A stretch of 64,000 bases of DNA from Lancefieldella parvula DSM 20469 (GCF_000024225.1 NC_013203.1:496001-560000); one strand, 5' to 3'; positions 8,543-17,942 are shown, counted from the first letter of the stretch. Notes: a model not told the origin generated them from the letters alone. Numbers and translations are program-made.

Positions 8543-9290
8543 TTCAATTTTTGATATACGTTCAGAATTACGGATGCTACGCTTTCATACGAGTATGTTT
8601 TTAACGACTTCATTCTTTTTAATAAGTGTTTTAGGATCATGCTTTAGTTTCTCTTTGTTTAAGATTTTTTCAATGATTCAGGGGTCTAATAATCATTCAT
8701 TTTGGGTTTATTCATCTATTGCAACTATATGGGCTTCTACTATTCTTTCAACAGGTATTATTGGATATCAGCGTTATCAGGGAACTTTGGACTATCTATT
8801 TGTAAGTCCGAAAGGAATTGCTAATATTTTTTATCCAATTATTTTTTCTGCAACTACATTAGGTTTAGTTCTTGGGGTACCGTGTTCTATTCTTCTTAGC
8901 TTATTTTTTGATGTTCCTATTACTCTTTCCATACATGAGATATTGGCACTATTCTTTTCAACTATTGCATGTGCCTCTTCAGCTTTGGTTTTGTCTTCTT
9001 TATATGTTTTAACAAAAAATGCTTCATCATTTGAAAGTCTTATTTTAACTGGTATATGGATAGGGTCTGGTATAGTTTTACCAATAGAAAATTTTCCATT
9101 ACCAATACGTATAATTGCATACGTACATCCTTTGACTCCAGCAGTAAAGTTAATTACCTCAGTTACTATACAAGATTTTTTCTTGTATTCGGTTGTTTGT
9201 TTGATCTTTTCTATTGCCTATGCTTTTTTAGGGTGGTTTTTGATTAAATTAGCCTTTTCAAATCTTCGCAAGAATGGAGATTATTTATAA
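8523..9290 (+). CDS. ABC-2 type exporter, first permease
   Basis: A 255-aa membrane protein with about six hydrophobic helices and an ABC-2 layout. The region IGYQRYQGTLDYLFVSP before the third helix and the late segment LPIENFPLPIRIIAYVHPLTPA match the NodJ/DrrB style of transporter. It overlaps the ATPase gene by 20 bases, which suggests coupled translation; the second ATG at 8526 is an equally possible start. It should form the channel with the next gene product as a heterodimer. The substrate cannot be inferred. Confidence 0.8.
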   Translation: MMKDSINSIFDIRSELRMLRFHTSMFLTTSFFLISVLGSCFSFSLFKIFSMIQGSNNHSFWVYSSIATIWASTILSTGIIGYQRYQGTLDYLFVSPKGIANIFYPIIFSATTLGLVLGVPCSILLSLFFDVPITLSIHEILALFFSTIACASSALVLSSLYVLTKNASSFESLILTGIWIGSGIVLPIENFPLPIRIIAYVHPLTPAVKLITSVTIQDFFLYSVVCLIFSIAYAFLGWFLIKLAFSNLRKNGDYL

Positions 9291-9292
9291 TT

Positions 9293-10078
9293 ATGAAAAG
9301 AATTACTTCATATGTTTATCCTGCTATTTGTATAGCATTGACTTCCTTATCTAGTTACGGCTCTATTTTAGCTTTTTGCATCCAATTTTTTATTGAACCT
9401 ATTTTTTCATATCTATATTTTATTCTGTTCGGTATGCAGCTTTCTGCTTCAAGTATGTCATTGCTTATAGGAATTTTAACCTTATCGTCATGGCTTTCTG
9501 CAATGCAATGTTCGGCCAATATTATTGTTCAAGATCGATTTGCAAAAACAATTTTTATGTATTTAATTTCTCAAAATCATGCAATAGTATTCTTTTTAAT
9601 TAGGTACATAACAATTACCGTTATTTGTTTTATGAGTTCTTTTTTAACTTCAGTTATTGTTCTTTATATTGCAGGTGCTGATGTTCTGGCCCTTCTTTTT
9701 CCTTTATGTATATCCCTTATTCTTGCTTCTCTTGGTGGTGCTATATTTGGAGTATTTTCTTCAGTAATTGGTCTATTGTTTACTGATGGATTTGCTGTAC
9801 TAAATCTATTATCAATAAGTATTCCCATACTTTCTGGAGCTGTCATACCACTTTATTTATTTCCAAGCTCTTTGATTTCTATCTGTAAGTGTATTCCCAT
9901 TTCATGGATTGTTGATGGTGTCGGATTATTTTTGAGTTCTAATACAAATGATGCGTTTCTATTGTGTGGTTATGCGTTGTTCCTAGAATTTCTATGGATA
10001 TTGATAACGCTTGCTTTTATCTCTTTTTGCAACAGCAGGCAGAGAATCACTGGGCAAATAGAGGGGATGCATTTGTAA
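9293..10078 (+). CDS. ABC-2 type exporter, second permease
   Basis: A 261-aa protein with about six membrane helices, similar in size and plan to the preceding permease but clearly diverged. ISIPILSGAVIPLYLFPSSL near the fifth helix corresponds to IGSGIVLPIENFPLPI in its partner. It begins two bases after the partner's stop, with only a weak ribosome site (ATGGAGA), so coupling is likely. Codon use is strongly A/T-ending, as in the other two exporter genes. It ends the island; the copper operon starts right after it. Confidence 0.78.
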   Translation: MKRITSYVYPAICIALTSLSSYGSILAFCIQFFIEPIFSYLYFILFGMQLSASSMSLLIGILTLSSWLSAMQCSANIIVQDRFAKTIFMYLISQNHAIVFFLIRYITITVICFMSSFLTSVIVLYIAGADVLALLFPLCISLILASLGGAIFGVFSSVIGLLFTDGFAVLNLLSISIPILSGAVIPLYLFPSSLISICKCIPISWIVDGVGLFLSSNTNDAFLLCGYALFLEFLWILITLAFISFCNSRQRITGQIEGMHL

Positions 10079-10081
10079 GTA

Positions 10082-10142
10082 TTGTATTGAAATACCCATA
10101 GGGGGTATAATTCCTTCAGATATTAATACCCCATAAGGGTAT
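10082..10142 (+). promoter_or_regulatory. Copper promoter with two CsoR operators
   Basis: Two 17-bp palindromes of the form ATACCC-N5-GGGTAT lie at 10092-10108 and 10126-10142, centre to centre 34 bp. The first overlaps the likely -10 box TATAAT (10106-10111), with TTGTAT at 10082-10087 as a poor -35. CsoR-family repressors bind inverted TACCC/GGGTA boxes of this kind, so repression released by copper is expected. Confidence 0.85.
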
Positions 10143-10156
10143 ATGAAGGAGGCTAT

Positions 10157-10480
10157 ATGGAAACACGGAGCGCAGTAGAAAAAAAATCTTGTCATCACTG
10201 CGGATATAAAGCAACTCCTCGTTCGAGTGAACTTAAAAGTGGGGTTTCTCGCCGTATTAATCGTGCAATCGGACAGCTTAACGGCATTAAAACAATGATT
10301 AACGAGGATCGTTATTGCGGTGATGTTCTTATTCAGCTTGCAGCTGTTGAGTCGGCGGTTAAGGCCATTTCAAGAGAAGTAATGCAGGATCATCTGGAGT
10401 CTTGCGTAGTTGATCGTATCCAGTCGGGCGACACAGAAGTTATTGATGAGGTTATGGACCTCTTTAAGCGTTTTATGTAA
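10157..10480 (+). CDS. csoR: CsoR-type copper-sensing repressor
   Basis: Helical repressor of the CsoR/RcnR family (107 aa). The copper ligand set is complete: Cys54 (RYCGDVLIQ), His79 and Cys83 (DHLESC), in the usual C-H-C arrangement. The core RRINRAIGQLNGIKTMI is typical. An extra N-terminal segment holds CHHCGYKATPR (Cys12, Cys15), a second possible metal site not found in ordinary CsoR. The start has AAGGAGG. It lies downstream of two CsoR boxes and nine bases before copA, so it should repress itself and copA. Confidence 0.92.
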   Translation: METRSAVEKKSCHHCGYKATPRSSELKSGVSRRINRAIGQLNGIKTMINEDRYCGDVLIQLAAVESAVKAISREVMQDHLESCVVDRIQSGDTEVIDEVMDLFKRFM

Positions 10481-10489
10481 GGTGGCGTT

Positions 10490-13093
10490 ATGAATCAGAA
10501 AGTTTTTGATGTACAAGGAATGACGTGTGCAAGTTGTTCTGCGCACGTAGAGAAAGCAGCTAACTCTGTTTCTGGCGTCTCTGAGGCTCGTGTTAATTTG
10601 CTTAAGAACTCGATGGAAGTTGATTACGACGGTAACCCAGACACCCTTAAGCAGATTTCTGACGCAGTAAGTAAAGCAGGCTATGAGGCAACGCCTCGTA
10701 GTGACAAAAAGGATTCTGCTGCAGCTATTAAGGCAGATGCTACCGATGCTTCAGAAAGGGCAGTAAAGCAAAAGAGGGTTGAGCTCATTTCCTCAATGGC
10801 CTTTGCAATTCCACTGTTCTATCTTGCCATGGGTGAGATGATGGGAGCACCTGTTCCACCTGCTGTTTCTGGTATGAATGGCATGATGAACTTGGCTCTT
10901 ACAGAGCTTTTGCTCTGCATTCCTATTCTGTTTATTTGTCGTCACTATTTTATTGGCGGATTCCGCTCATTGTTGCACGGTGCACCTAATATGGACTCAC
11001 TTATTGCGCTGGGCTCAGCGGCGTCGTTTGCCTACAGCGTTGTCAGCCTGTATCAGATGGCAAACGCTTTTGTTGCAGGAGACGTGACTGCAGCTCACCA
11101 TGCAATGCACGGTATGTACTTTGAGTCCGCTGGTTTGATTCTTGCTCTGATTACCCTGGGCAAGTTCTTTGAGGCTCGCGCAAAAGGTCATACTACTGGT
11201 GCAATTAATGCGCTCATGAATCTTGCTCCAAAGACGGCTATTCTCGTCAAAGACGGTGTTGAGCAGGAAGTTCCTGCAGAGACAGTTGTGGTGGGAGATA
11301 TGCTTGTTGTAAGGGCGGGACAGTCAATTCCTGTTGATGGCCAAGTCATTGAGGGAGAAGGATCTGTCGATGAGTCCGCTATTACCGGAGAGCCAGTTCC
11401 TGTAAGTAAGACTGTTGGTGACTTCGTGACAGGCGCTACGGTGTCTACTGGTGGCTGGTTTAAGATGCGCGCCACTGCCGTTGGTGATGATACAACGCTT
11501 GCAGGTATTATTCGCTTGGTTGATGAGGCAACAAGTTCCAAAGCACCTATCGAGCGTCTTGCTGACAGCATCGCCGGAGTCTTTGTCCCTGTTGTCATTG
11601 GAATTGCACTGGTGACGTTTGTAGCATGGTTTGGCTTTGTGGCACCGGGTGACTTTGCAGTTGCCCTGTCGCACGCCGTTTCTGTTTTGGTCATCTCTTG
11701 CCCTTGTGCACTTGGCCTTGCAACTCCTACCGCTATTATGGTGGGCACTGGTCTGGGGGCTTCAAATGGCATTTTAGTGAAGTCCGCTGAGGCACTTGAG
11801 GGAGCGGTACGAGCAACCGTGGTTGTTCTTGATAAGACGGGAACGCTTACTGAGGGCAAGCCAAGTGTAACTGACGTACTTTGTGCAGGTAGCGTTTCTA
11901 AGGATCAGCTGCTTGAGTATGCATACGCGCTTGAGCAAAAGAGCGAGCACCCACTTGCACAGGCAATTGTTACGTATGCTCAAGAGAAGCTTGGGAAGTC
12001 TGAAGCTGGCTCACTTGATGTCCAAGAGTTCTCACAGGTTGCTGGCGGTGGTCTCACGGCAAAGGTTGGCGAGAAACACCTTGTAGCAGGTAATGCTCGC
12101 CTTATGGAGCAGGAGGACATCAACACACAAGAGCTGATTTCCCAAGCTCAGCAGCTGGCTGAGCAGGCAAAGACACCACTGTACTTTGCACTTGAGGGTA
12201 AGCTTCTTGGCGTCATTGCTGTGGCTGATAAGGTAAAGCAGACCAGTGCGTCCACCATTGATCGTCTTCGCGCTATGGGCGTTAAGTCTGTCATGCTCAC
12301 CGGCGATCAGGCAACAACAGCAAACGTCATTGGTAAAGAACTTGGCGTTGACCAGGTCATCTCTGATGTGTTACCAAGTCAAAAAGAGTCCTACATCAGG
12401 CAATTCCAGGATGCTGGAGAAAATGTTGTTATGGTTGGCGATGGCATCAATGATGCCCCAGCACTTGCGCGAGCAAATGTAGGAATTGCAATTGGTGCAG
12501 GTACTGATGTTGCTATTGAATCCGCTGACATTGTCTTGATGAAGTCTGATCCAGCTGATGTCGCAACCTCAATTGAGCTCTCTCGTGCCACAATGACTAA
12601 CATTAAAGAGAATCTGTTCTGGGCACTGTTCTATAACACCATTTGTATCCCTGTTGCTATGGGTCTGTTGTATCCATTTGGTATTTCGCTGAACCCTATG
12701 ATTGGTGCAGCCGCCATGGGCTTCTCGTCAGTCTTTGTTGTATGCAATGCGCTGCGTTTGCGTACCTGGAAGCCAAAGAACGCCAGCTCAGTAACTCACC
12801 AAGACGCTCATGACACAAAAGCAGTCATTGACGTTCAATCTAAGTCCACAAACGACACATCCGTGTCACAGAAGGAGGAATCTTATATGAAGAAGAAACT
12901 AAACGTAGAGGGTATGTCCTGCCAGCACTGTGTTGCACATGTCACCCATGCCCTTGAGGCTGTCGAGGGTGTCTCTAAGGCAACTGTTTCACTTGACGAG
13001 AAGAGCGCAGTAGTTGAGCTGTCTTCTGATGTCCCTGATAGTGCATTGGTTGACGCTGTTGTTCAGGCAGGATACGAGGCTACTATTGCCTAA
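10490..13093 (+). CDS. copA: Copper-exporting P1B-type ATPase with N- and C-terminal metal-binding domains
   Basis: Pumps Cu(I) out of the cell. Domains in order: N-terminal HMA with GMTCASC (Cys13, Cys16); membrane helices; actuator with TGEP; the membrane CPC site (Cys404/Cys406, in [13 protein letters not shown]); phosphorylation motif DKTGTLTEG (Asp448); nucleotide-binding SEHPLAQAI; hinge [10 protein letters not shown]; last membrane pair. After a Ser/Thr/Asp-rich linker a second HMA follows at residues 800-867 (GMSCQHC, Cys811/Cys814). C-terminal HMAs are unusual in CopA. This one has its own in-frame start (12887) with a strong ribosome site. The 3' end overlaps the convergent adenosine deaminase gene by 11 bp. 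Confidence 0.95.
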   Translation: MNQKVFDVQGMTCASCSAHVEKAANSVSGVSEARVNLLKNSMEVDYDGNPDTLKQISDAVSKAGYEATPRSDKKDSAAAIKADATDASERAVKQKRVELISSMAFAIPLFYLAMGEMMGAPVPPAVSGMNGMMNLALTELLLCIPILFICRHYFIGGFRSLLHGAPNMDSLIALGSAASFAYSVVSLYQMANAFVAGDVTAAHHAMHGMYFESAGLILALITLGKFFEARAKGHTTGAINALMNLAPKTAILVKDGVEQEVPAETVVVGDMLVVRAGQSIPVDGQVIEGEGSVDESAITGEPVPVSKTVGDFVTGATVSTGGWFKMRATAVGDDTTLAGIIRLVDEATSSKAPIERLADSIAGVFVPVVIGIALVTFVAWFGFVAPGDFAVALSHAVSVLVISCPCALGLATPTAIMVGTGLGASNGILVKSAEALEGAVRATVVVLDKTGTLTEGKPSVTDVLCAGSVSKDQLLEYAYALEQKSEHPLAQAIVTYAQEKLGKSEAGSLDVQEFSQVAGGGLTAKVGEKHLVAGNARLMEQEDINTQELISQAQQLAEQAKTPLYFALEGKLLGVIAVADKVKQTSASTIDRLRAMGVKSVMLTGDQATTANVIGKELGVDQVISDVLPSQKESYIRQFQDAGENVVMVGDGINDAPALARANVGIAIGAGTDVAIESADIVLMKSDPADVATSIELSRATMTNIKENLFWALFYNTICIPVAMGLLYPFGISLNPMIGAAAMGFSSVFVVCNALRLRTWKPKNASSVTHQDAHDTKAVIDVQSKSTNDTSVSQKEESYMKKKLNVEGMSCQHCVAHVTHALEAVEGVSKATVSLDEKSAVVELSSDVPDSALVDAVVQAGYEATIA
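12887..13093 (+). CDS. copZ: CopZ-like copper chaperone from an internal in-frame start of copA
   Basis: AAGGAGG at 12872-12878 lies eight bases before an in-frame ATG at 12887. Initiation there yields a 68-aa product that is exactly one HMA domain, beginning [15 protein letters not shown], which is the size and form of CopZ. The site is as good as any ribosome site in the window and sits just where a separate copZ gene would start. I infer that copZ lost its separation from copA by fusion, yet keeps its own initiation, giving both a long CopA and free chaperone. There is no direct proof that it is translated. Confidence 0.6.
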   Translation: MKKKLNVEGMSCQHCVAHVTHALEAVEGVSKATVSLDEKSAVVELSSDVPDSALVDAVVQAGYEATIA

Positions 13094-14081
13094 GGTAGGC
13101 AAGTAGACAGTCCTTCTCGCTAGAATCACTAAATACCGCACGTGCAGCATTTTCAGCAAGCTCACGTGCGGTATTTTTGTCTAGACCACAGTACTGCTGC
13201 AAAAGCTCAAATTCGTGCGAGAGGGTAGTGTTGGAAGCGGTCATGTTGTCAGTGTTGATGGTGACCGTTAGACCAGCATCAAGCAGCTGTTCAAGAGGGA
13301 AGCGCTCTATTGACTCAAAGATGCGTGTCTGAAGGTTGCTGGTAGGACAAATCTCAAGTGTAACATTTGCAGCTTTGAGGTCCTGGATAACACTCACATC
13401 TTCCAGGGAGCGTACACCATGACCAATGCGTTGTGCGCCAAGACGAAGTGCGGCCTTGATGCTCTCTGGACCAGCGGCTTCTCCTGCGTGAATAGTAAAA
13501 GGAACATCTTTTCTTTGCGCTTCAGCAAAAAGTGACGAGAAATTCTCTGTGGCAAAGAGTGCTTCTGCTCCCGCTAAGTCTGCCGCAACAACACCCTTTC
13601 CAAGGTATGCTACAGCCAAATCGATTGATTGTTCATTTTTACGTTTAAGCTCTTCACCTGTGCCACGCATGGCGCAAAGGATGTACGCCGTGTGAAGCTC
13701 TGACTGTGGATTCTCTGCAAAGAAATCCGCTCTACCAGCAAGGGCAGCCTCAAGGATTTCTTGCTGAGAAAGACCTTCCGCCGTAAGGCTTCCTGGTGCA
13801 AAGCGGGGTTCTGCATAGAGAATACCCTCTGCATCAAGTTGCTTATGAAATGCCTTTGCAACAGCACGTATGCCTTGCTCTGACTGCATGAGCTTTAAGG
13901 GCAACTCAAACGTTGCAAGATATTGGTTAAGATCCTGACAATGAGCGGGGACTTGCATCTTTTCTTGGAGTTCATCCAAAGAGAAATTAAGTCCCGCTTC
14001 TGCTGCAAGTTGGGCTGCGGCAGGAAGGGGGATTGATCCATCAAGATGGACATGCAAATCGATAAGAGCACAGGAGCTCAT
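13083..14081 (-). CDS. add: Adenosine deaminase
   Basis: Zinc hydrolase converting adenosine and deoxyadenosine to inosine forms in purine salvage. Metal and catalytic motifs are intact: DLHVHLDG (His10, His12), FTIHAGE (His and catalytic Glu), RIGHGVRS and TINTDN (Asp ligands). 332 aa is normal. Read on the minus strand, the ATG at 14081 follows AGGAGG. It runs convergent to copA, overlapping it by 11 bp, and forms a minus-strand pair with the ADP-ribosylglycohydrolase gene 45 bases upstream. Confidence 0.93.
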   Translation of the reverse strand: MSSCALIDLHVHLDGSIPLPAAAQLAAEAGLNFSLDELQEKMQVPAHCQDLNQYLATFELPLKLMQSEQGIRAVAKAFHKQLDAEGILYAEPRFAPGSLTAEGLSQQEILEAALAGRADFFAENPQSELHTAYILCAMRGTGEELKRKNEQSIDLAVAYLGKGVVAADLAGAEALFATENFSSLFAEAQRKDVPFTIHAGEAAGPESIKAALRLGAQRIGHGVRSLEDVSVIQDLKAANVTLEICPTSNLQTRIFESIERFPLEQLLDAGLTVTINTDNMTASNTTLSHEFELLQQYCGLDKNTARELAENAARAVFSDSSEKDCLLAYLRQ

Positions 14082-14126
14082 GGCGCCTCCTACAAGAAAC
14101 GTATTCTATGGCGCAAAGAGCGCAAA

Positions 14127-15161
14127 TTAGATAGCTACATCATACGGTAGGGAAGTGGCATTTTCCAAATTGTTTGCAAGTTTTTCAAACTGGTATCCAT
14201 TAACATGTTCAAGCAAACTTACCTCATCAGGCAAAATGTCATAGTGAATTTGTGAACAAATAGCACAAGCAATAGATCCAATAGTGTCAGTGTCTCCACC
14301 CATTTCCGCAGCTATTCTCGCTGCTCTTGAGACTTTGCCTTTAGAAAGCTTTACTACCGCAAGAACTGCAGGTATGGTCTCTATTGTTTCGTAGCCACAG
14401 CCACAATAGTCGTAGATATCTCTTGATGCTGCTAGAGGAGCTTCAAGGTTTTTGGCACCCTCGCAAAATTCCAATGCTATGATGCACTTTTGGTACATGC
14501 TTGGCATAGGCATTTGTGTGCCAATTTTTGTGTAGAGAGCTCGGTGTCCGTAGCTTAAAGCGGTTTCAAGAGCGTCCTCTACCGTAAAAGAATTTTCGCT
14601 AAGTCCTCTGCTTATAGCGGCAACAATCATTGCTGCGCCCATAATGGCCACATTGGTTCCGTGAGTGGGAAGCGCAAGCTCAGTGACACTGTCGATAAGT
14701 GCATGCTTGTCTTTCCAGTTAACAATCGAAGCCAATGGAGCACACTTCATTGCGCATCCATTAGTGGTACCAAGACGTCCGCATGTTTTGAGCGAGTGGC
14801 CAGAAAGTCGATTAGCTAGTGCAGCTCTTGTGGAAGGACCAACTACTTGAGCGGCATTTGGTTCAGTAGCCACATAATTTTCAAGTGCGTCAAAGTAGCG
14901 TGATTGGTTAAAAATGCCCTGATTATCAATGATATTTTTAGTCAAAATAATTGCGTTTGCAGTGTCATCTGTGGTTTGACCTGCAGTAAAAGGTCTTCCA
15001 AAAAAGTCATTTTTGGGTGGACTTGAAAGGCTTTGAATTCCATCAGGAAACACAAAATCAATTTGACGCGGTGACATCATCTCTGTTGGCATACCATAGG
15101 CATCGCCATAAGCAAGGGCCGTAAGCATCCTATAGAGTTTGATTTTTCTTGCAGCATTCAT
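14127..15161 (-). CDS. ADP-ribosylglycohydrolase family protein
   Basis: DraG-fold hydrolase with a dinuclear Mg site, which removes ADP-ribose from proteins or small molecules. Early motif FTAGQTTDDTANAI and late motif MGGDTDTIGSIACAI supply the acidic metal ligands, so the enzyme looks active. About 344 aa. The frame allows a GTG start at 15170, but that has no spaced ribosome site. The ATG at 15161 lies one base after the stop of a 31-codon ORF that has a strong site, so translational coupling is the better reading. No matching ADP-ribosyltransferase is seen nearby; the target is unknown. Confidence 0.82.
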   Translation of the reverse strand: MNAARKIKLYRMLTALAYGDAYGMPTEMMSPRQIDFVFPDGIQSLSSPPKNDFFGRPFTAGQTTDDTANAIILTKNIIDNQGIFNQSRYFDALENYVATEPNAAQVVGPSTRAALANRLSGHSLKTCGRLGTTNGCAMKCAPLASIVNWKDKHALIDSVTELALPTHGTNVAIMGAAMIVAAISRGLSENSFTVEDALETALSYGHRALYTKIGTQMPMPSMYQKCIIALEFCEGAKNLEAPLAASRDIYDYCGCGYETIETIPAVLAVVKLSKGKVSRAARIAAEMGGDTDTIGSIACAICSQIHYDILPDEVSLLEHVNGYQFEKLANNLENATSLPYDVAI

Positions 15162-15162
15162 G

Positions 15163-15258
15163 TTACTCACGCTTCTTCATGCTAGAAGAACGTGACGTTT
15201 TGGCTCTGCAGACAGTAATGTTATCTACAGAAATAAGCTTCTCATAGCAGTGTGCCAT
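15163..15258 (-). CDS. Small 31-codon ORF coupled to the ADP-ribosylglycohydrolase gene
   Basis: On the minus strand an ATG at 15258 follows GAGGGGAG by five bases, the best ribosome site in this region. The product is 31 aa: it starts MAHCYEKLISVDNITV, contains two Cys, then a Ser-Arg stretch, and ends in a basic KKRE. Its stop lies one base before the next gene's ATG. I do not recognise the peptide. It may be a leader that sets translation of the hydrolase, a free small protein, or the remnant of a longer gene. Confidence 0.55.
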   Translation of the reverse strand: MAHCYEKLISVDNITVCRAKTSRSSSMKKRE

Positions 15259-15592
15259 GATTGCTCCCCTCAATTAGATATTCTCTGTCTTTACAGATGT
15301 TTTTTCTGTGCCGTAAGGAATACCTCACTCCCTAAATCCTTACTTGTTAGCTTATAGTCGCAATACAAGCTAGAAGACTCAGACAGAAAATATCTCCCCC
15401 AAGTATGTTTAAAGATATCAAATATTTAAGTATTACTACAGAGGATAAGTTTTATTTTTCGGCAGACGGTAGGTAGCGCGTGCCCAGAGGTACCTTGCTC
15501 ACAATAGTGACCACATGCCATTTTATATTTCTTTCTGATTTCATATGCCATTGCTGGGTAAAATGGACTGTAGCAATCTGAAAGGAATGGAC
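15259..15592. other. Divergent intergenic region
   Basis: About 330 bases separate the minus-strand pair from the phospholipase-like gene. TAAAAT at 15559-15564, preceded by GG, is a likely -10 box for the + strand gene. A 7-bp inverted repeat (GTAAGGA 15314-15320, TCCTTAC 15338-15344) could shape the minus-strand leader. I see no tRNA, no known riboswitch and no convincing further ORF. Confidence 0.4.
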
Positions 15593-16555
15593 ATGCCCGC
15601 AATTTTGACTCACGACTTCTTTGGCAAGGATGCTTTTGATATAGCTGCAGGCAAACTTGGTTTTTCCACGATGGAGGAGCGAGAAGCTTTTCTGTTGGGA
15701 AATCAAGGTCCAGATCCGTTGTTTTATTTGGCAGCAGATCCATTGCTACATCGCTATGCCAAATATGCGTCAATTATGCATAAAGAAAAAACGCCTGAAC
15801 TCCTTCTTTCTATGCGAGACGCAATTGCACCGTTGCCGCTTAAGGATGTAGCAGTTGCTCGCGCCTATATTGCGGGCTTTCTCTGCCACTATATGCTTGA
15901 TTCCACTGCTCATCCCTTGGTTTATTACTGGCAAAACATGCTTACCTCTCAAGGTGTAGAGGGTCTGGATGAATCTGCTAAAAATCAAGTTCATGCAGAA
16001 ATCGAGAAGGACCTTGACGAGGCAATTCTTTATGCTCATCTTGGCAAAACAGTAGCAACGTATAGACCTTATAGTGAGGTTTTGAGGGCATCGTTGCATA
16101 CGCTCTATGTTTTGGATAGGGTGTTTTTCTTTGCGCTGCTATGGACGTACGAAAAACCTACCGATACCAGGATTTTTTCATCAGCAGTTGTTGATTTTAG
16201 GATTATTCAGCACCTCGCGTATTCACCAACAGGTAAGAAGAGAAAGCTGCTAGGTCATCTTGAACGTACGTTTGGTACAAACAGGTTTTCTCTTATAGAG
16301 GCGCTTTCCCACGGGGTTAGAAAATCCTCTGATTCTGATTTTGATAATAGAGCAGGAAATGAATGGATTGATCCTTTTACAGGAGAAGTACGCAAGGATA
16401 GCTTTTGGGATTTGTACGACCATGCCCTTGCCAATGTGCCGTATGCACTTGACGTTTTCTTCTCGCCAGACTTTAATCTTGATACTGCAAGAGAGCTCAC
16501 GCAAAATCTGAACTTTGCTGGCCAGAAGCTTGCAGATGAAGATTCGACAGAATAG
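15593..16555 (+). CDS. Zinc-dependent phospholipase C-like protein
   Basis: Resembles the zinc phospholipase C/S1-P1 nuclease superfamily: the N-terminal ILTHDFFGKDAF, GNQGPDPLFYL and the His/Asp-rich AYIAGFLCHYMLDSTAHPLVYY give a metal-site pattern. No signal peptide is visible, so it is probably cytoplasmic, and lipid hydrolysis is not assured. 320 aa from ATG 15593, which is six bases after AAAGGA; two earlier ATGs are less well placed. It is followed closely by a phosphoesterase and a DNA glycosylase gene, probably one transcript. Confidence 0.7.
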   Translation: MPAILTHDFFGKDAFDIAAGKLGFSTMEEREAFLLGNQGPDPLFYLAADPLLHRYAKYASIMHKEKTPELLLSMRDAIAPLPLKDVAVARAYIAGFLCHYMLDSTAHPLVYYWQNMLTSQGVEGLDESAKNQVHAEIEKDLDEAILYAHLGKTVATYRPYSEVLRASLHTLYVLDRVFFFALLWTYEKPTDTRIFSSAVVDFRIIQHLAYSPTGKKRKLLGHLERTFGTNRFSLIEALSHGVRKSSDSDFDNRAGNEWIDPFTGEVRKDSFWDLYDHALANVPYALDVFFSPDFNLDTARELTQNLNFAGQKLADEDSTE

Positions 16556-16561
16556 GTTTTT

Positions 16562-17341
16562 GTGGCAACGTACGTTTTTTCTGATATTCATGGTCATGTG
16601 GAACCGCTCAAACGTGCTTTAGAGCGCATTAATCCAACTGAGTCGGATGTTTTTTACTGCTTAGGTGACATGATTGATCGTGGTCCCAGTTCTCTTGATA
16701 CCATCAAGGTAATTCGCGCACTTCCAAATTGCACCGTTTTAATGGGCAATCATGAGCAGCTTGCGCTGCAAGCATTAGCTCCAGAAGCTAACATTGAAGC
16801 TCAGTTTATGTGGCAGATTAACGGTGGAGATGCCACACTTGCTGAGCTCAAGACACTTTCTGAAGAAGAGTATTGTGAGCTTATTGCTTGGCTGCAGACG
16901 CTTCCTCTGTACGCCATAGTTGAGGTTCAGGGCAAGGATTTTGTTCTGGTACATGCGGGTGTAAAGTCCAATGGCGTTCCTGTGCCAACCGCTTGGGATA
17001 AGGCTTCTCTGGAACAATATTTGAACAAGCAATCAGAAAACGATTTGTTGTGGATTCGCGAGGATTTCTGGCAGCATCCTACGGATTTCCGCACGTCAGA
17101 TGCATCGTATCCCATTGTTATTTGCGGTCATACGCCCACACCTTTGCTAGAGAGCTTTGGTGCAAAAAACTTGAATCGCAGTGCTACTACTGAGGGCGGA
17201 CTGGCGCAGTGGGTTCAGTCAGATGACGATAAGTGGGGAATTGATACAGGTACTACGGGCGGAGCTGGCTACGGTCAAGTAACCATATTGCGTCTTGATG
17301 ATTTGCAGGAGTTTGTTGAGCCACTGCAAGAAGGCGAGTAG
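16562..17341 (+). CDS. Calcineurin-like metallophosphoesterase
   Basis: PPP-type phosphatase or phosphodiesterase of the ApaH/PrpE style. The metal ligands are all in place: YVFSDIHGH, CLGDMIDRGPSS, LMGNHEQ, VHAGVKSNG and ICGHTPTP. The substrate could be a phosphoprotein or a dinucleotide polyphosphate; the sequence does not decide. 259 aa. The GTG start at 16562 lies six bases after the previous stop and lacks a strong ribosome site, which suggests coupling. Confidence 0.82.
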   Translation: MATYVFSDIHGHVEPLKRALERINPTESDVFYCLGDMIDRGPSSLDTIKVIRALPNCTVLMGNHEQLALQALAPEANIEAQFMWQINGGDATLAELKTLSEEEYCELIAWLQTLPLYAIVEVQGKDFVLVHAGVKSNGVPVPTAWDKASLEQYLNKQSENDLLWIREDFWQHPTDFRTSDASYPIVICGHTPTPLLESFGAKNLNRSATTEGGLAQWVQSDDDKWGIDTGTTGGAGYGQVTILRLDDLQEFVEPLQEGE

Positions 17342-17343
17342 TC

Positions 17344-17901
17344 GTGGCGGTAAAGAAGCCTCAGCCTGCCGCCGATACTGCAAAAACTACACTTACGCAT
17401 GTAGAAAACACGCTTGACCCCATTATTTTTCCCGACTCTCGCGTATTGCTTTTGGGATCCATGCCTAGTCCCAAGTCCCGAGAAATTGGTTTTTATTTTG
17501 GCAACCCTCAGAATAGATTCTGGCGTGTAGTTGCCACGTTGTATGGTGAGAAACCCTTGCAGTCCATACCTGAAAAGATTGACTTCTGTAAAAGACATCA
17601 TCTTGCTCTTTGTGATGTTCTTAAGGCTTGTGACATTAAGGGTGCAAGTGACGCCTCTATTGCAAATCCAGTTCCGCACAATATTGGCGCTCTTATTCAA
17701 GATTCATCAATCTGTGCTATTTTTACGCTTGGTGGGACAGCAACAAAATTTTATAAACGCTATACTGAGCAGCAAACTGGTATTCTTGCACGTCAATTGC
17801 CTTCCACGAGTCCTGCTAATGCACGTATGTCAGTTGATGATTTAGTGGAAGAATTTTCCATTATCAAAAAATTTACCAATTGTGAGTTGACAATATCCTA
17901 G
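17344..17901 (+). CDS. Uracil-DNA-glycosylase-fold protein, hypoxanthine/deoxyinosine glycosylase type
   Basis: A 185-aa base-excision repair enzyme candidate. The motif LLGSMPSPKSREIGFYFGNP followed by NRFWRVVATLYG is the signature of the UDG branch annotated as DNA-deoxyinosine glycosylase; LPSTSPANA near the C-terminus is the second active-site loop. It removes a deaminated base so that repair can follow. GTG start two bases after the phosphoesterase stop. It ends the three-gene transcript. Confidence 0.82.
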   Translation: MAVKKPQPAADTAKTTLTHVENTLDPIIFPDSRVLLLGSMPSPKSREIGFYFGNPQNRFWRVVATLYGEKPLQSIPEKIDFCKRHHLALCDVLKACDIKGASDASIANPVPHNIGALIQDSSICAIFTLGGTATKFYKRYTEQQTGILARQLPSTSPANARMSVDDLVEEFSIIKKFTNCELTIS

Positions 17902-17942
17902 TTGCGACTAGGATTATACGCATGCGAATTATGGCTACGACA

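Noticed and set aside
11188..11859. A 223-codon minus-strand frame inside copA
   Set aside because: Antisense shadow of the P-type ATPase; no motifs.
15426..15773. A 115-codon minus-strand frame in the divergent region
   Set aside because: It runs over the start of the phospholipase-like gene and has no ribosome site or recognisable domain.
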